Below are positions 1 through 8,449 of a stretch of DNA of 64,000 nucleotides, one piece after another. The translations under genes and the position numbers were made by a program. Each line of letters starts with the position of its first letter. Positions within the stretch are counted from its first letter, which is position 1. The notes under the pieces are model-generated. The model worked only from the letters and a program-made list of their open reading frames with translations, was not told the origin of the DNA and did no database searches. Source of the stretch: Nitrospira sp. (GTDB lineage Bacteria; Nitrospirota; Nitrospiria; Nitrospirales; Nitrospiraceae); the NCBI GenBank assembly GCA_029194665.1, contig JARFXO010000006.1:1-64000 (forward strand), read 5' to 3'.

Positions 1-1393
1 TCAGGGATGTCAATTGATTGACCAAGGCCTGTCGGTCGCCTCTATGTCGTTCCAAATCCTCGGCGGCAAAAGGAAGGTCCGTTGAGATATATTTCGAGAA
101 AATGTCACGGGCAGCCGTGGCATCCGGTCGCCCCACTTTGACCTTGACGTCCAATCGACCGGCGCGAAGCACCGCGGGATCGATCAAATCCTGGCGGTTG
201 CTGGCCCCAATGACGATGACGTTACGCAATCGCTCGACCCCATCAATCTCAGAGAGAAATTGCGGAACGATCGTCGATTCGATATCCGAGGACACGCCTG
301 TCCCACGGGTTCTGAAGAGCGCATCCATCTCATCGAAAAACACGATCACCGGATGACCGTCGTCTGCCCGTTCTTTCGCCTTCTTAAACACTTCACGGAC
401 CTGACGCTCCGATTCCCCGACGTACTTATTGAGCAATTCAGGGCCCTTCACATGGAGAAAGTAGCTCCGAATTTCCTTGCCTGCCCGATGGCCTAATTTC
501 TTGGCGATCGAATTGGCGACGGCTTTGGCGATCAGCGTCTTTCCACAACCGGGTGGGCCATAGAGTAGAACCCCTTTCGGTGCGCTGAGCTTATACTCGG
601 AGAATACCTGTGGATGCAGAAACGGAAGTTCGACGGCATCGCGTACCTGCTCCAATTCTTTCTGGAGGCCTCCGATGTGTTCATAATCAACATCCGGAAC
701 CTCTTCCAACACGAGTTCTTCCGCTTCGGACTTCGGCAGCTTCTCAATGACATACCCCGAGCGAGGATCATACAACAAGTGATCCCCCACGCTCAGCCGT
801 TCAGCGAGCAACGGGTCGCCGAGCTCGGCCACCTTCTCCTCATCGAAATGGAGCGTGACCAATGCTCGCGCCCCTTCCAAGACGTCTTTGAGTCGAACCA
901 CCTCTCCCTGACTGTCGAACCCCTTGACCTCGATCACGTTGAGCGCTTCATTCAGGACGACTTCCCGTCCCTTCTGCAACTCATTGCGCTTGATCGAGGG
1001 ATGAAGGCTGACCTTCATTTTCCGTCCCGACACATAAACATTTCCGGTCCCGTCCGCATTCATACTGGAGAAAATGGCATACGCCGACGGCGGCGCTGTC
1101 AATTTTTCCACCTCGGTACGCAGCGCCTCGATTTGGGCCTTCGCTTCCTGCAGCGTGGCCACGAGTCTTTCGTTTTGCTTATTGGCTTGATCGAGTTGGT
1201 AGCGCGATTGGTAGAGTCGACGGATTTCTTCCTCCATCGACTGGATCTGAACACGAAGCTTGTCCATCTCGCGCGCATGTTCGTCGTTCTTGTGAATCAT
1301 CTCTCCATTCCCCTCAGACAGCCGCTTCGTAATCTTCTTGACAGAATCTCGGAGGGACCGGAGTCGATTTGGCTGGCCCTTATTTTCCGCCAT
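1..1393 (-). CDS. arc: Proteasome-associated AAA+ ATPase (ARC/Mpa family), 3' end outside the window
   Basis: This ring-forming ATPase recognises pupylated proteins, unfolds them and feeds them to the 20S proteasome. Reading leftwards from the ATG at 1393, the protein has an N-terminal coiled coil (about residues 15-75), then OB-fold regions (about 80-200), then the AAA+ module. Walker A GPPGCGKT lies at residues 279-286, Walker B VIVFFDEMD near 350, and the arginine-finger region FRTRG follows. The frame is open to base 1, so the C-terminus, including the proteasome-docking tail, is missing. An in-frame stop (TAG) upstream of 1393 limits the start. There is no good Shine-Dalgarno sequence. 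In relatives, dop, pup, prcBA and pafA usually lie downstream, which here would be beyond the left edge. A pup gene is found at 51.8 kb in this window. Confidence 0.93.
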   Translation of the reverse strand, partial: MAENKGQPNRLRSLRDSVKKITKRLSEGNGEMIHKNDEHAREMDKLRVQIQSMEEEIRRLYQSRYQLDQANKQNERLVATLQEAKAQIEALRTEVEKLTAPPSAYAIFSSMNADGTGNVYVSGRKMKVSLHPSIKRNELQKGREVVLNEALNVIEVKGFDSQGEVVRLKDVLEGARALVTLHFDEEKVAELGDPLLAERLSVGDHLLYDPRSGYVIEKLPKSEAEELVLEEVPDVDYEHIGGLQKELEQVRDAVELPFLHPQVFSEYKLSAPKGVLLYGPPGCGKTLIAKAVANSIAKKLGHRAGKEIRSYFLHVKGPELLNKYVGESERQVREVFKKAKERADDGHPVIVFFDEMDALFRTRGTGVSSDIESTIVPQFLSEIDGVERLRNVIVIGASNRQDLIDPAVLRAGRLDVKVKVGRPDATAARDIFSKYISTDLPFAAEDLERHRGDRQALVNQLTSL

Positions 1394-1532
1394 ATCCGGA
1401 CGACACGAATAGTTCGTGACATCGAGCGTACGCGCGAATAATCTGGTGATCGGATTCTAACACCCGACCTAGGGGTGGTCAACTCCAACGGACGATCTTG
1501 CGCGAGACTTATCCCCGTTGTGCCAGGCCGTA

Positions 1533-2159
1533 TCACGTCTCCAGAGCCTGTGTAAACTCTCGGACGGCTTCGCCGATGTCGTCCCGAGTCAACAGCGCTC
1601 CGATCACGGCAACTCCGTGAGCACCGGCTCGACGAACGTCCCGCACTCGTTCGCAGGTGATCCCTCCAATGGCAAGAACGGGGATGGCCGATCGGCGGCA
1701 GACATCGGCCAGCATATTGAGCCCAAGCGGGGGCCCGAACGAGCGCTTCGACGGAGTCTCAAAAATGGGACCAAACACGACATAATCGGCACCGCTCTGA
1801 TTCGCGCATCGCACATCCTCCACCGAGTGCGTGGAGACCCCAATCAATCGATCTGGTCCGATCATCTGTCGCACAGGAAGAGGAGGCAGACTGTCGGATC
1901 GAAGATGCACGCCGTCCAAATTCAGCGCCATCATCAGATCGACGCGATCATTGACGATCAACGACACCAATCCAGGTGTTGCCAGCGTTTGGATTTTTTG
2001 TGCCAACGACAGTAAGTCGCTCGTGCACAGATCACGTTCCCTCAGCTGAATAGCCGGTACGCCGGCCTTGATCGCGTCATTCAGGGCCGTTGCAAGAGGA
2101 CGTCCGTGAGTCTGGTGACGATCTGTCACCAGAAGCAACCGAAAGTCTACCGGCGGCAT
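1533..2159 (-). CDS. thiE: Thiamine-phosphate synthase ThiE
   Basis: ThiE couples hydroxymethylpyrimidine diphosphate to the thiazole phosphate to give thiamine phosphate, in the cytoplasm. The 208-residue protein has the TIM-barrel signatures of the family: LLLVTDR at the start, IQLRERD near 37-43, NDRVDLM and GVHLRSDSLP in the middle, IGVSTHS, DYVVFGPIFET and a C-terminal AIGGI phosphate-binding loop. Length is normal for a single-domain ThiE. It is the last gene of a thiS-thiG-thiE cluster read leftwards, about 115 bp after thiG, and is followed by the proteasomal ATPase gene after 139 bp. No thiC or thiD is seen here, so the pyrimidine branch must be encoded elsewhere. Confidence 0.95.
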   Translation of the reverse strand: MPPVDFRLLLVTDRHQTHGRPLATALNDAIKAGVPAIQLRERDLCTSDLLSLAQKIQTLATPGLVSLIVNDRVDLMMALNLDGVHLRSDSLPPLPVRQMIGPDRLIGVSTHSVEDVRCANQSGADYVVFGPIFETPSKRSFGPPLGLNMLADVCRRSAIPVLAIGGITCERVRDVRRAGAHGVAVIGALLTRDDIGEAVREFTQALET

Positions 2160-2275
2160 CGGTGGGAGGCTGAAACCGAATTGCCGAACCTTGGAGAATA
2201 GGCGTGAAGGCCGTTCACGTTGTTCTTCTCTAGCTGACGAAACTCACAAGTCATCACTTAGCAGTCAAAACTACT

Positions 2276-3049
2276 TCAGAGCATCCCTTCGATCGGGCTA
2301 CTCGCCGTCGCGTAGAGCTTTCGAGGAATGCGGCCGGCCTTGTAAGCCAGACGCCCAGCATGAACCGCATATTTCATCGCTTCCGCCATGGCAAGCGGGT
2401 CCCGCGCGCCCGCAATGGCCGTATTCATGAGCACCGCGTCGGCGCCGTACTCCATCGCCAAAGCTGCGTCCGACGCGGTTCCGACACCAGCATCGACGAT
2501 AATCGGCACCTTGACGGTTTCCATGATGATTTTCAGATTGTACGGATTCCGAATCCCGAGCCCAGACCCAATGGGCGCAGCTAAGGGCATGACCGCCGGA
2601 CATCCGATATCCACGAGCTTCTTCGCGACAATCGGATCATCATTCGTGTACGGAAGGACGATAAATCCTTCCTTAATGAGGATCTTGGCCGCTTCGATCA
2701 AACCGGCCGTATCCGGAAACAGGGTCCTTTCATCGCCGAGCACTTCCAATTTCACCAAATCGGAAACACCGGCCGCGCGAGCCAAACGCGAGTACCGCAC
2801 CGCATCCTCCACGGTATAGCATCCGGCCGTATTGGGCAGAATCGTGTATTTCTTCGGGTCGATGTAATCGAGCAGATTGTCTTTCGAGCGATCGGTGATA
2901 TTCACTCGCCGAACTGCGACCGTCACCACATCGGCGCCGGACGCTTCAATGGCCTTTTGCGTCTCAACAAAGTCTTTGTACTTTCCTGTTCCGACCCATA
3001 GCCGAGACTTGAATTCCCGCCCCGCTATCACTAGTCGATCATCCGTCAT
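2276..3049 (-). CDS. thiG: Thiazole synthase ThiG
   Basis: ThiG builds the thiazole ring of thiamine from deoxyxylulose phosphate, dehydroglycine (or iminoglycine) and the ThiS thiocarboxylate. The 257-residue protein carries the family blocks: [12 protein letters not shown] near 14-25, VRRVNI near 46-51 with the region around the Schiff-base lysine further on (VKLEVLGD), [18 protein letters not shown] and the C-terminal [12 protein letters not shown] phosphate-binding loop. A strong Shine-Dalgarno (AAGAGG) lies 6 bases before the ATG. thiS ends 9 bp upstream, so the two are almost certainly translated from one mRNA, as expected for partners that form a complex. Confidence 0.96.
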   Translation of the reverse strand: MTDDRLVIAGREFKSRLWVGTGKYKDFVETQKAIEASGADVVTVAVRRVNITDRSKDNLLDYIDPKKYTILPNTAGCYTVEDAVRYSRLARAAGVSDLVKLEVLGDERTLFPDTAGLIEAAKILIKEGFIVLPYTNDDPIVAKKLVDIGCPAVMPLAAPIGSGLGIRNPYNLKIIMETVKVPIIVDAGVGTASDAALAMEYGADAVLMNTAIAGARDPLAMAEAMKYAVHAGRLAYKAGRIPRKLYATASSPIEGML

Positions 3050-3058
3050 GGTATCCTC

Positions 3059-3286
3059 TTAGAATGACCCACCGCCGATAAACCCGAGAATCTCGACCCG
3101 ATCCCCATCTTTGAGCGGCCGCTGGCCAAATGCAGCCCGATCGAGGATTTCAAGATTCAGCTCTACAGCCACCCGCTCCGTTTGAATGTCAAGGTCTTGC
3201 AACAGATCAGCGATCGTTGCACCACTCCGCCAGGCCCGTGCCTGTCCGTTCACGTGGATCTGAATTGCATCCTGCACGCCTGTCAT
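3059..3286 (-). CDS. thiS: Sulfur carrier protein ThiS with a two-residue tail after Gly-Gly
   Basis: ThiS is the ubiquitin-like sulfur carrier for thiazole synthesis; its C-terminal Gly-Gly is adenylated and converted to a thiocarboxylate. The 75-residue protein has the beta-grasp pattern (IQIHVNG, TIADLLQDL, VAVELNLEIL, LKDGDRVEILGFIGGG). The chain ends IGGGSF: codons for Ser and Phe stand between the Gly-Gly and the TAA stop, so the carrier glycine is not the last residue as encoded. A GTG at residue 4 could be an alternative start; I see no convincing Shine-Dalgarno for either. First gene of the thiS-thiG-thiE cluster and divergent from the gene at 3376. Confidence 0.9.
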   Translation of the reverse strand: MTGVQDAIQIHVNGQARAWRSGATIADLLQDLDIQTERVAVELNLEILDRAAFGQRPLKDGDRVEILGFIGGGSF

Positions 3287-3375
3287 CCTATGGGACCGGA
3301 ATTCACCTTGTCAACAAAGTGTCCCTTGCCTGAAAGGCCAAAGAAACCGCACAATACAGGCCCAAGGTCCGGCGT

Positions 3376-3846
3376 ATGAAGGAGAATAATCAACGACTGG
3401 CCGCCCTCTTTCGATCGATAGCAGATCTCCTCTCAGCTCAACGGGCGAATCCTTATCGAGTAAGGGCCTATCGCCGGGCTGCGGATGCGCTGCTTGCCAT
3501 CGACGAAGATGTAGCAGCCGTGGCGGAGCGGCAGGATCTGGAGGCTATCGACGGGATTGGAACCGATCTGGCGAAAAAGATCGAAGAGTTCCTTGAGACC
3601 GGAACCATCCGCGCCTACGAAGAGCTTCAGACTCCGCTCCCGGCAGAGGTCAGCAGTTGGACAACTCTTCCGGGTCTCTCCAAATCACTCGTGACCTATT
3701 TGTACTTCCGACTCGGCATCAGGACGCTCCCCGATCTCGATCAGCTCATTCGATCTCATCTGCTTCGAACTCTGCCGAGCTTCTCCGGATCAGAGGAACT
3801 TTTGCTGCAGGCTGTCCGACAACGGATCCAAAATGACAAGCCTTAG
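3376..3846 (+). CDS. Stand-alone helix-hairpin-helix protein, like the N-terminal domain of PolX
   Basis: The 156-residue protein resembles only the N-terminal 8-kDa lyase and helix-hairpin-helix part of X-family DNA polymerases. It has an N-terminal helix NNQRLAALFRSIADLL, the conserved NPYRVRAYRRAADALL block (about 25-42), and an HhH motif IDGIGTDLAKKIEEFLETG (about 58-76), followed by a second weaker HhH region (TTLPGLSKSL). The polymerase palm and PHP domains are absent and the stop is clean, so this is a complete short protein. Sequence-independent DNA binding is likely from the HhH; any lyase activity is speculative. Its stop codon overlaps that of the convergent ctpA-like gene. Confidence 0.75.
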   Translation: MKENNQRLAALFRSIADLLSAQRANPYRVRAYRRAADALLAIDEDVAAVAERQDLEAIDGIGTDLAKKIEEFLETGTIRAYEELQTPLPAEVSSWTTLPGLSKSLVTYLYFRLGIRTLPDLDQLIRSHLLRTLPSFSGSEELLLQAVRQRIQNDKP

Positions 3847-5201
3847 GAACTCTTGAGTTCCTTGAAGATCTTCCAGCTCTTCAGCAATTCCACTGCCTTC
3901 TGCAGCTGGACATCCTGCTCAAGCGAGAGTTCCCCTCCCGCTTCAGCCGGTAACGACTGTGGACCCGTTCCGTTCTTCGGACTTCCCTCATCGGGAGACT
4001 TCCCAGTCGGCGGTGACCCTTCTTTTCCGGTCGGCGGTTTGACGGCCTTCCCCTCCTGGTCCTTTTCAGCCGGCTTTCCGTCAGGCGCCTTGGCAAGCAC
4101 CGGCAGGGACAGCTTCACCACAATATCCGGAATAATCCCGGTCGACTGGATCGACCGACCTTTCGGCGTATAGTACTTCGCAGTCGTGAGGCGAAGCCCC
4201 GAACCATCGCCTAAGGCCAAGATCGTCTGCACCGACCCTTTTCCGAACGAGGTCGTCCCAACCACGACGGCCCGCCCCCAATCTTGCAACGCTCCGGCTA
4301 CGATCTCCGACGCACTCGCCGATCCCTCGTTGACGAGAACGATGACCGGGAGATCTTCAAGTTGATCCTTGGATTTCGCGAACCATTCGTCCTTTTTCCC
4401 TTCTCGGCTCTTGGTGTACACCACCAGCTTCCCGCTGGGAAGAAATTGCTCGGACACATCGACGGCCGCGGTCAGCAAACCACCAGGGTTGTTTCGTAAA
4501 TCAAGAATGGTTCCCTGGACCTTCTGCTCCTTGAACTGTCTGATCGCTTTCGAAAGGTCTCGACCGGTCGCTTCCTGGAATTGAGTGAGCCTGACATAGC
4601 CGAGGCTGTCGATGACCTTCGATTTCACACTTTCAATCTTGATGGTGTCCCGAACGAGAGTGAACACCAAGGGATCCGCTGTCCCATCCCGTTGAATGGT
4701 GAGGTTGACCTTACTGCCTTTCGGCCCTCGCATCTTCTGGACGGCATCCATCAACGTCAGGTCCTTCGTGGTGTCGTCGTTGACTTTAATGATGAAATCG
4801 CCGGCTTTGATCCCGGCTCGATGCGCGGGTGTGCCTTCGATCGGCGCGATCACGGCCAGACGGTTGTCCTTCACACCGATTTGAATCCCGACTCCGCCGA
4901 ATTCTCCCCTGGTTTCGACCTGCATCTCCTTATACATTTCCGGAGTCATGTACGCTGAGTGGGGATCGAGCGTCGACAGCATGCCACGAATGGCCCCTTG
5001 GATCAGATCCTTCGGCTTCGTCTCGTCGACATAGTGCTTTTGAACCTGATTCAAGACCTCGGAGAAGGTTTTGAGCTCTTCATAGGTTTCACCGGCGTGA
5101 CCGGTTCGCTCCCAGCCTTTCCCGATGACGACCCCGCAGAGCAGGGCGAGCGCGATCATCGGTCCGACCACCCAAGACTTCCGCCGCGGCTGCTGTTCCA
5201 T
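3843..5201 (-). CDS. ctpA: C-terminal processing peptidase, S41 family (CtpA/Prc-like)
   Basis: This periplasmic, PDZ-containing serine protease trims or degrades envelope proteins. From the ATG at 5201 the protein has 452 residues. A single N-terminal membrane anchor (about 9-28) is followed by a PDZ domain (about 95-175) and the S41 catalytic core, with GSASASEI near 293-300 (nucleophile Ser) and SFGKGSVQT holding the catalytic Lys near 321. A charged, proline-rich stretch near the C-terminus looks like a flexible linker. A longer frame reaches 5255; I prefer 5201 because the anchor then sits at the usual distance from the start and an AGGGA lies upstream. The gene follows envC by about 70 bp on the same strand, so it may be co-transcribed with ftsEX-envC. 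Confidence 0.93.
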   Translation of the reverse strand: MEQQPRRKSWVVGPMIALALLCGVVIGKGWERTGHAGETYEELKTFSEVLNQVQKHYVDETKPKDLIQGAIRGMLSTLDPHSAYMTPEMYKEMQVETRGEFGGVGIQIGVKDNRLAVIAPIEGTPAHRAGIKAGDFIIKVNDDTTKDLTLMDAVQKMRGPKGSKVNLTIQRDGTADPLVFTLVRDTIKIESVKSKVIDSLGYVRLTQFQEATGRDLSKAIRQFKEQKVQGTILDLRNNPGGLLTAAVDVSEQFLPSGKLVVYTKSREGKKDEWFAKSKDQLEDLPVIVLVNEGSASASEIVAGALQDWGRAVVVGTTSFGKGSVQTILALGDGSGLRLTTAKYYTPKGRSIQSTGIIPDIVVKLSLPVLAKAPDGKPAEKDQEGKAVKPPTGKEGSPPTGKSPDEGSPKNGTGPQSLPAEAGGELSLEQDVQLQKAVELLKSWKIFKELKSS

Positions 5202-5269
5202 AAGCTTCACATCCCTTCTTTCATACGTTTTCGGACCCTTCGACCCGATCGACACCGACCATGCACATT

Positions 5270-6454
5270 TTATCGTTTTGCCAGCCAGTGGAGCGGATCG
5301 ACCGGCTCGGCCCCTTCACGTAACTCGAAGTATAAAGTATTTTCTCCAATCATGCCCGTGTCGCCGGTCTCTCCGATAGGCTGACCTTCGGCAACCTGTT
5401 CACCCGCTTTGGCCAGAATCTTGGACGCGTGCGCATACAGTGAGAAAAACCCGTTGGCGTGATCTAAGATTATAACGAGTCCGTATCCTTTCAACCAGTC
5501 TGCATAGACGACGTTTCCAGTCATGACGGCATGGATGAAGCTTCCCTCTTCGGTTCGGATTTCGATGCCTTTGCGCTGGACATAGGTGTTGAACGTCGGG
5601 TGTTTCTGACGCCCGAAAAACGATACGACTTTGCCTTCGGCCGGCCAAGGTAGCGTGCCTCTCACTCCATGCGCCAAGGGTGAAGCCGTCGGAGGATGCA
5701 AGGCCATGGCACGTCTGCGCGTTTCCAACTCATGCAACAGACCATCCACTCGCGAGGCGGAACGCTGCAGTTCTTCGACCGTGCGGTTGTAGGAATCCTT
5801 TTCGTGCGTGATCTTCGCCAGATAGACCTTTTTCTCCTTCTGGAGCGCTCGGATGTCGACCAGTTTCTTTTCAATGTTCAGCTTGAAGGCGATCAGTCCG
5901 ACCCTGGCCTCGCTGCGCTGATGCTCCGCCTGCTCCATCCGCTCCATATCGGCTCGGAATGTCTTCAGCAATTCGTACTCCTTGTGTGAAACGGCAGAGA
6001 GGTATTGTCCGCGGCGCTGAAGATTACCGTATGAGTCCGCCGTGAAGAGAACCCTCACACGACCAAACCGTCCTTCCATATACTGCACACGGAGCCGGGC
6101 AAGAATGGCCTCACGTCGTGCATCAATGCTGGTTCGCATCACCCCAAGCCGGTCTGTAATCTCTTCGAGTTCCCGATCCTTCCGCCTCAGTTGCTTGCTG
6201 ATTTCATGGTGATCTTGCCGATGCTGCACCAGTCGTTCATCGAGGGATTGGATGCCCTGCAGAACCGATTCTCGTTTCTTTTCTGCTTCCTCCGCTCGTT
6301 TCCGCTTCTCGTCAATCTTGCCCTTCAGCTGATCAAGCGTCCTCCGTTCTCGCTCGATTTTTTCAGAGATCGGATCATTCGCCGCACTGGCGACGGATGT
6401 CCACCCTCCTCCTACCGCAAGACACCAGAGTAGGATGGTGAAGGAGATACTCAT
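5270..6454 (-). CDS. envC: EnvC-like murein hydrolase activator with degenerate LytM domain
   Basis: EnvC-type factors are periplasmic coiled-coil proteins that, under FtsEX control, activate septal peptidoglycan amidases. From 6454 the protein has 394 residues: a signal peptide (MSISFTILLWCL to ASAA), a long coiled coil (about 30-265, many Lys/Glu/Gln heptads) and a C-terminal M23/LytM fold (about 285-394). The metal ligands of active M23 enzymes are not preserved: the first motif reads KGIEIRT instead of HxGIDI, and the last reads NTLYFELREG instead of HLHFE. It is therefore probably an activator, not an enzyme. The ATG overlaps the ftsX stop as ATGA, which decides the start over an upstream in-frame possibility at 6538. 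Confidence 0.9.
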   Translation of the reverse strand: MSISFTILLWCLAVGGGWTSVASAANDPISEKIERERRTLDQLKGKIDEKRKRAEEAEKKRESVLQGIQSLDERLVQHRQDHHEISKQLRRKDRELEEITDRLGVMRTSIDARREAILARLRVQYMEGRFGRVRVLFTADSYGNLQRRGQYLSAVSHKEYELLKTFRADMERMEQAEHQRSEARVGLIAFKLNIEKKLVDIRALQKEKKVYLAKITHEKDSYNRTVEELQRSASRVDGLLHELETRRRAMALHPPTASPLAHGVRGTLPWPAEGKVVSFFGRQKHPTFNTYVQRKGIEIRTEEGSFIHAVMTGNVVYADWLKGYGLVIILDHANGFFSLYAHASKILAKAGEQVAEGQPIGETGDTGMIGENTLYFELREGAEPVDPLHWLAKR

Positions 6455-7350
6455 GCCCGCCCCTCCCCAACACGAAGAAGCGACACCACGCTCCCTGCAA
6501 AACCAAGCCCCATCCCCGCCATGACGAGCGCCAGACATACCGAGAGGGGGAAAAACGAGATCATGCCCTCAATCCCACTGAAACGGCCTGTCAATTGGAT
6601 CTGCTGCCGGAACAGTTCAAACGCCACCTTAAGAATTCCTAACGACAGTGCGCTGCCGCACGCTCCGAGCACAGCTCCTTCGAGGAAATATGGAATCCGG
6701 ATGAACGTGCGCGTAGCCCCAATCGAACGAAGAATTTCGATCTCCTCCCGTCTAGCCAACAGGGCAAGCCTGATCGTATTCCCGATGATCGTCACTGCGG
6801 CTGCGGAGAGGAGGATCCCGACGCCGATCGCAGCCAGTTCGATATATCCGATCAGCTCCGCCAACAAACTGAGCCATTCTTGATTATAGTCGACCTTGGC
6901 GACACCTGCCATTGTTTGCACTCGTTCAACCCAGCCTCTCATGGCGTCAGGAGACCGAAAGCTCGGCGCCAGCGTCACCACAAACGAAGCCGGGAGCGGA
7001 TTCTCGCCAAGCCCTTCGAGTAAGTGGGACTCACCGGGGAATTGAGCTCGAAATTCTCCCAAGGCCTGTTCTTTCGAAATGAAGAACACCTGGGCAACCA
7101 TGCGATCAGCCTTGAGTTTTCGCTCCAGTTCCTGCACTCTTTCGCCCCGAAGTCGATCCTCCAAATAGACCATGAGCTTGACGTCTTCCTGGAGCGCTCC
7201 TGCGGCCTGCCGCAAATTCATATAGAGCAACAAAAATATACCCACACAAGCCAAGGTAAACGCCGTGGTCAGAACGGCAACGATCGTAGTCGTCCGATTA
7301 GTGCGCATGTTCGCCCACGCTTCGCGAACGAGATAATAGAGTCGTCTCAT
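6451..7350 (-). CDS. ftsX: Cell division protein FtsX
   Basis: FtsX is the membrane subunit of the FtsEX complex; it transmits ATP-driven changes to the periplasmic EnvC-type activator at the septum. The 299-residue protein has an N-terminal cytoplasmic stretch, a first membrane helix (about 20-45), a large periplasmic domain (about 50-165) and three further helices (about 170-200, 220-250, 265-290), the standard FtsX topology. The RLALLARREEIEILRSIGAT cytoplasmic loop between helices 2 and 3 is typical of ABC permease-like FtsX/MacB proteins. The gene overlaps ftsE upstream and envC downstream by ATGA, so the three are translationally coupled. Confidence 0.95.
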   Translation of the reverse strand: MRRLYYLVREAWANMRTNRTTTIVAVLTTAFTLACVGIFLLLYMNLRQAAGALQEDVKLMVYLEDRLRGERVQELERKLKADRMVAQVFFISKEQALGEFRAQFPGESHLLEGLGENPLPASFVVTLAPSFRSPDAMRGWVERVQTMAGVAKVDYNQEWLSLLAELIGYIELAAIGVGILLSAAAVTIIGNTIRLALLARREEIEILRSIGATRTFIRIPYFLEGAVLGACGSALSLGILKVAFELFRQQIQLTGRFSGIEGMISFFPLSVCLALVMAGMGLGFAGSVVSLLRVGEGRA

Positions 7351-8036
7351 AGGCCGACTCCCTGCCCGATCCGCCGCTCCGACAGCAATACCCCTTGCAC
7401 CAAGGTAATCACCCGACGATTCACGTGATGCAGGACATGAGGATCGTGCGTCGCGACGATCACGGTCGTCCCTCGAGCATTGATCAATTTGAACAACTCC
7501 ATGATCTCTCTTGTGTGTTCCGGATCAAGATTCCCCGTTGGTTCGTCGGCCAGGAGCACCACCGGCCCGTTGACGATCGCCCGTGCGATGCACACACGCT
7601 GCTGTTCTCCCGTGGAGAGACTGTTCGGCAACTGATCTTTGTTGTGATCGACATCGACGGCACGCAACGCCTCCGTGACTTTACGACGAATATCTTTCTC
7701 GGACACGCCTTGAGCGAGCAAGGGAAGCGCCACATTGTCGAAGACGGATTTCTTCGGCAAGAGACGAAAGTCTTGAAAGACCGCACCGACCTTCCGTCGA
7801 AGATAAGGAATCTCGGTTGGTCTGAGCTTCGTCACATTCCTCCCGTGAACAAAAATCTGTCCTTCGTCCGGCTGCTCCTCACCGAACAGCATGCGCAGCA
7901 GCGTAGACTTCCCCGCCCCGCTCGATCCCATGAGAAGGACAAACTCCCCCTTTTCAATCTCGAGCGTGACATCGGACAGAGCGGATTTTCGATCATGCCA
8001 TTTGGACACGTGGATGAGTTGAATGATGGCATCCAT
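7347..8036 (-). CDS. ftsE: Cell division ATP-binding protein FtsE
   Basis: FtsE is the cytoplasmic ABC ATPase that drives FtsX during septation. The 229-residue protein contains Walker A GSSGAGKST (37-45), a Q-loop (VFQDFRLL), the ABC signature LSTGEQQRV, Walker B VVLLADEPTGNLD and the switch histidine in VATHDPH, all in order and at normal spacing. FtsE usually carries LSGGEQQRV; here the second signature residue is Thr. The gene starts with ATG at 8036, 20 bp after the yraN stop, and its end overlaps ftsX by 4 bp. Confidence 0.95.
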   Translation of the reverse strand: MDAIIQLIHVSKWHDRKSALSDVTLEIEKGEFVLLMGSSGAGKSTLLRMLFGEEQPDEGQIFVHGRNVTKLRPTEIPYLRRKVGAVFQDFRLLPKKSVFDNVALPLLAQGVSEKDIRRKVTEALRAVDVDHNKDQLPNSLSTGEQQRVCIARAIVNGPVVLLADEPTGNLDPEHTREIMELFKLINARGTTVIVATHDPHVLHHVNRRVITLVQGVLLSERRIGQGVGL

Positions 8037-8056
8037 GGAAACCCTTTGGAGAAGGA

Positions 8057-8446
8057 CTAGAACCTGCCGCGTTCTCCGACGTCAAACGCGTTCTGGAGAT
8101 GTTCGATCTGTCCCTGGTCGGAAGGTCTCCCCTGGACCAACACCACGTCGAATCGGCAGGCCTTATCGGACCAATGCCGTTGGGCTAAGTAGAGAGCAGC
8201 CAGTTTTGTCAGCTTTGCCCGCTTGCGATGATTCACCGCGAGCAAAGCACCGCCGAAGGCTTCCGTGGTCCTACCCTTGACTTCGACAAAAACCACAACA
8301 CCTTGGTCTTCCGCCACGAGGTCCAATTCGCCGAGAGGAGTCCGTACGTTGCGATCGAGAATTCGGTAGCCCTTGGCCAGCAAGAACTGTTCGGCCTGCG
8401 TTTCACTGGCTTGGCCGAACTGATGGCGCGGGTCGGAAGTGGCCAT
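8057..8446 (-). CDS. yraN: YraN family (UPF0102) endonuclease-like protein
   Basis: YraN proteins have a PD-(D/E)xK nuclease fold of uncertain physiological role, suggested to act in DNA processing. The 129-residue protein shows the family core: GQASETQAEQFLLAKGYRIL, RTPLGELDLVAED with the acidic ligand, and VVVFVEVKGR with the E-x-K pair (about 53-58), then the basic helix HRKRAKLTKLAALYL. Length matches the family. It begins 3 bp after the rnhB stop, a pairing seen in many genomes, so it is part of the rplS-rnhB-yraN transcript. Confidence 0.92.
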   Translation of the reverse strand: MATSDPRHQFGQASETQAEQFLLAKGYRILDRNVRTPLGELDLVAEDQGVVVFVEVKGRTTEAFGGALLAVNHRKRAKLTKLAALYLAQRHWSDKACRFDVVLVQGRPSDQGQIEHLQNAFDVGERGRF

Positions 8447-8449
8447 CGC

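Noticed and set aside
614-1441. 275-codon plus-strand frame at the left edge
   Set aside because: It is the antisense of the proteasomal ATPase gene, whose protein matches the family throughout.
3311-3316. TTGACA as a -35 box for thiS
   Set aside because: It is only about 25 bp from the start codon, which would put the transcription start inside the gene, and no matching -10 follows.
3287-3375. TPP riboswitch before thiS
   Set aside because: Only about 89 bp separate thiS from the divergent gene, and no TPP aptamer elements (CUGAGA and the ACC-rich helices) are seen.
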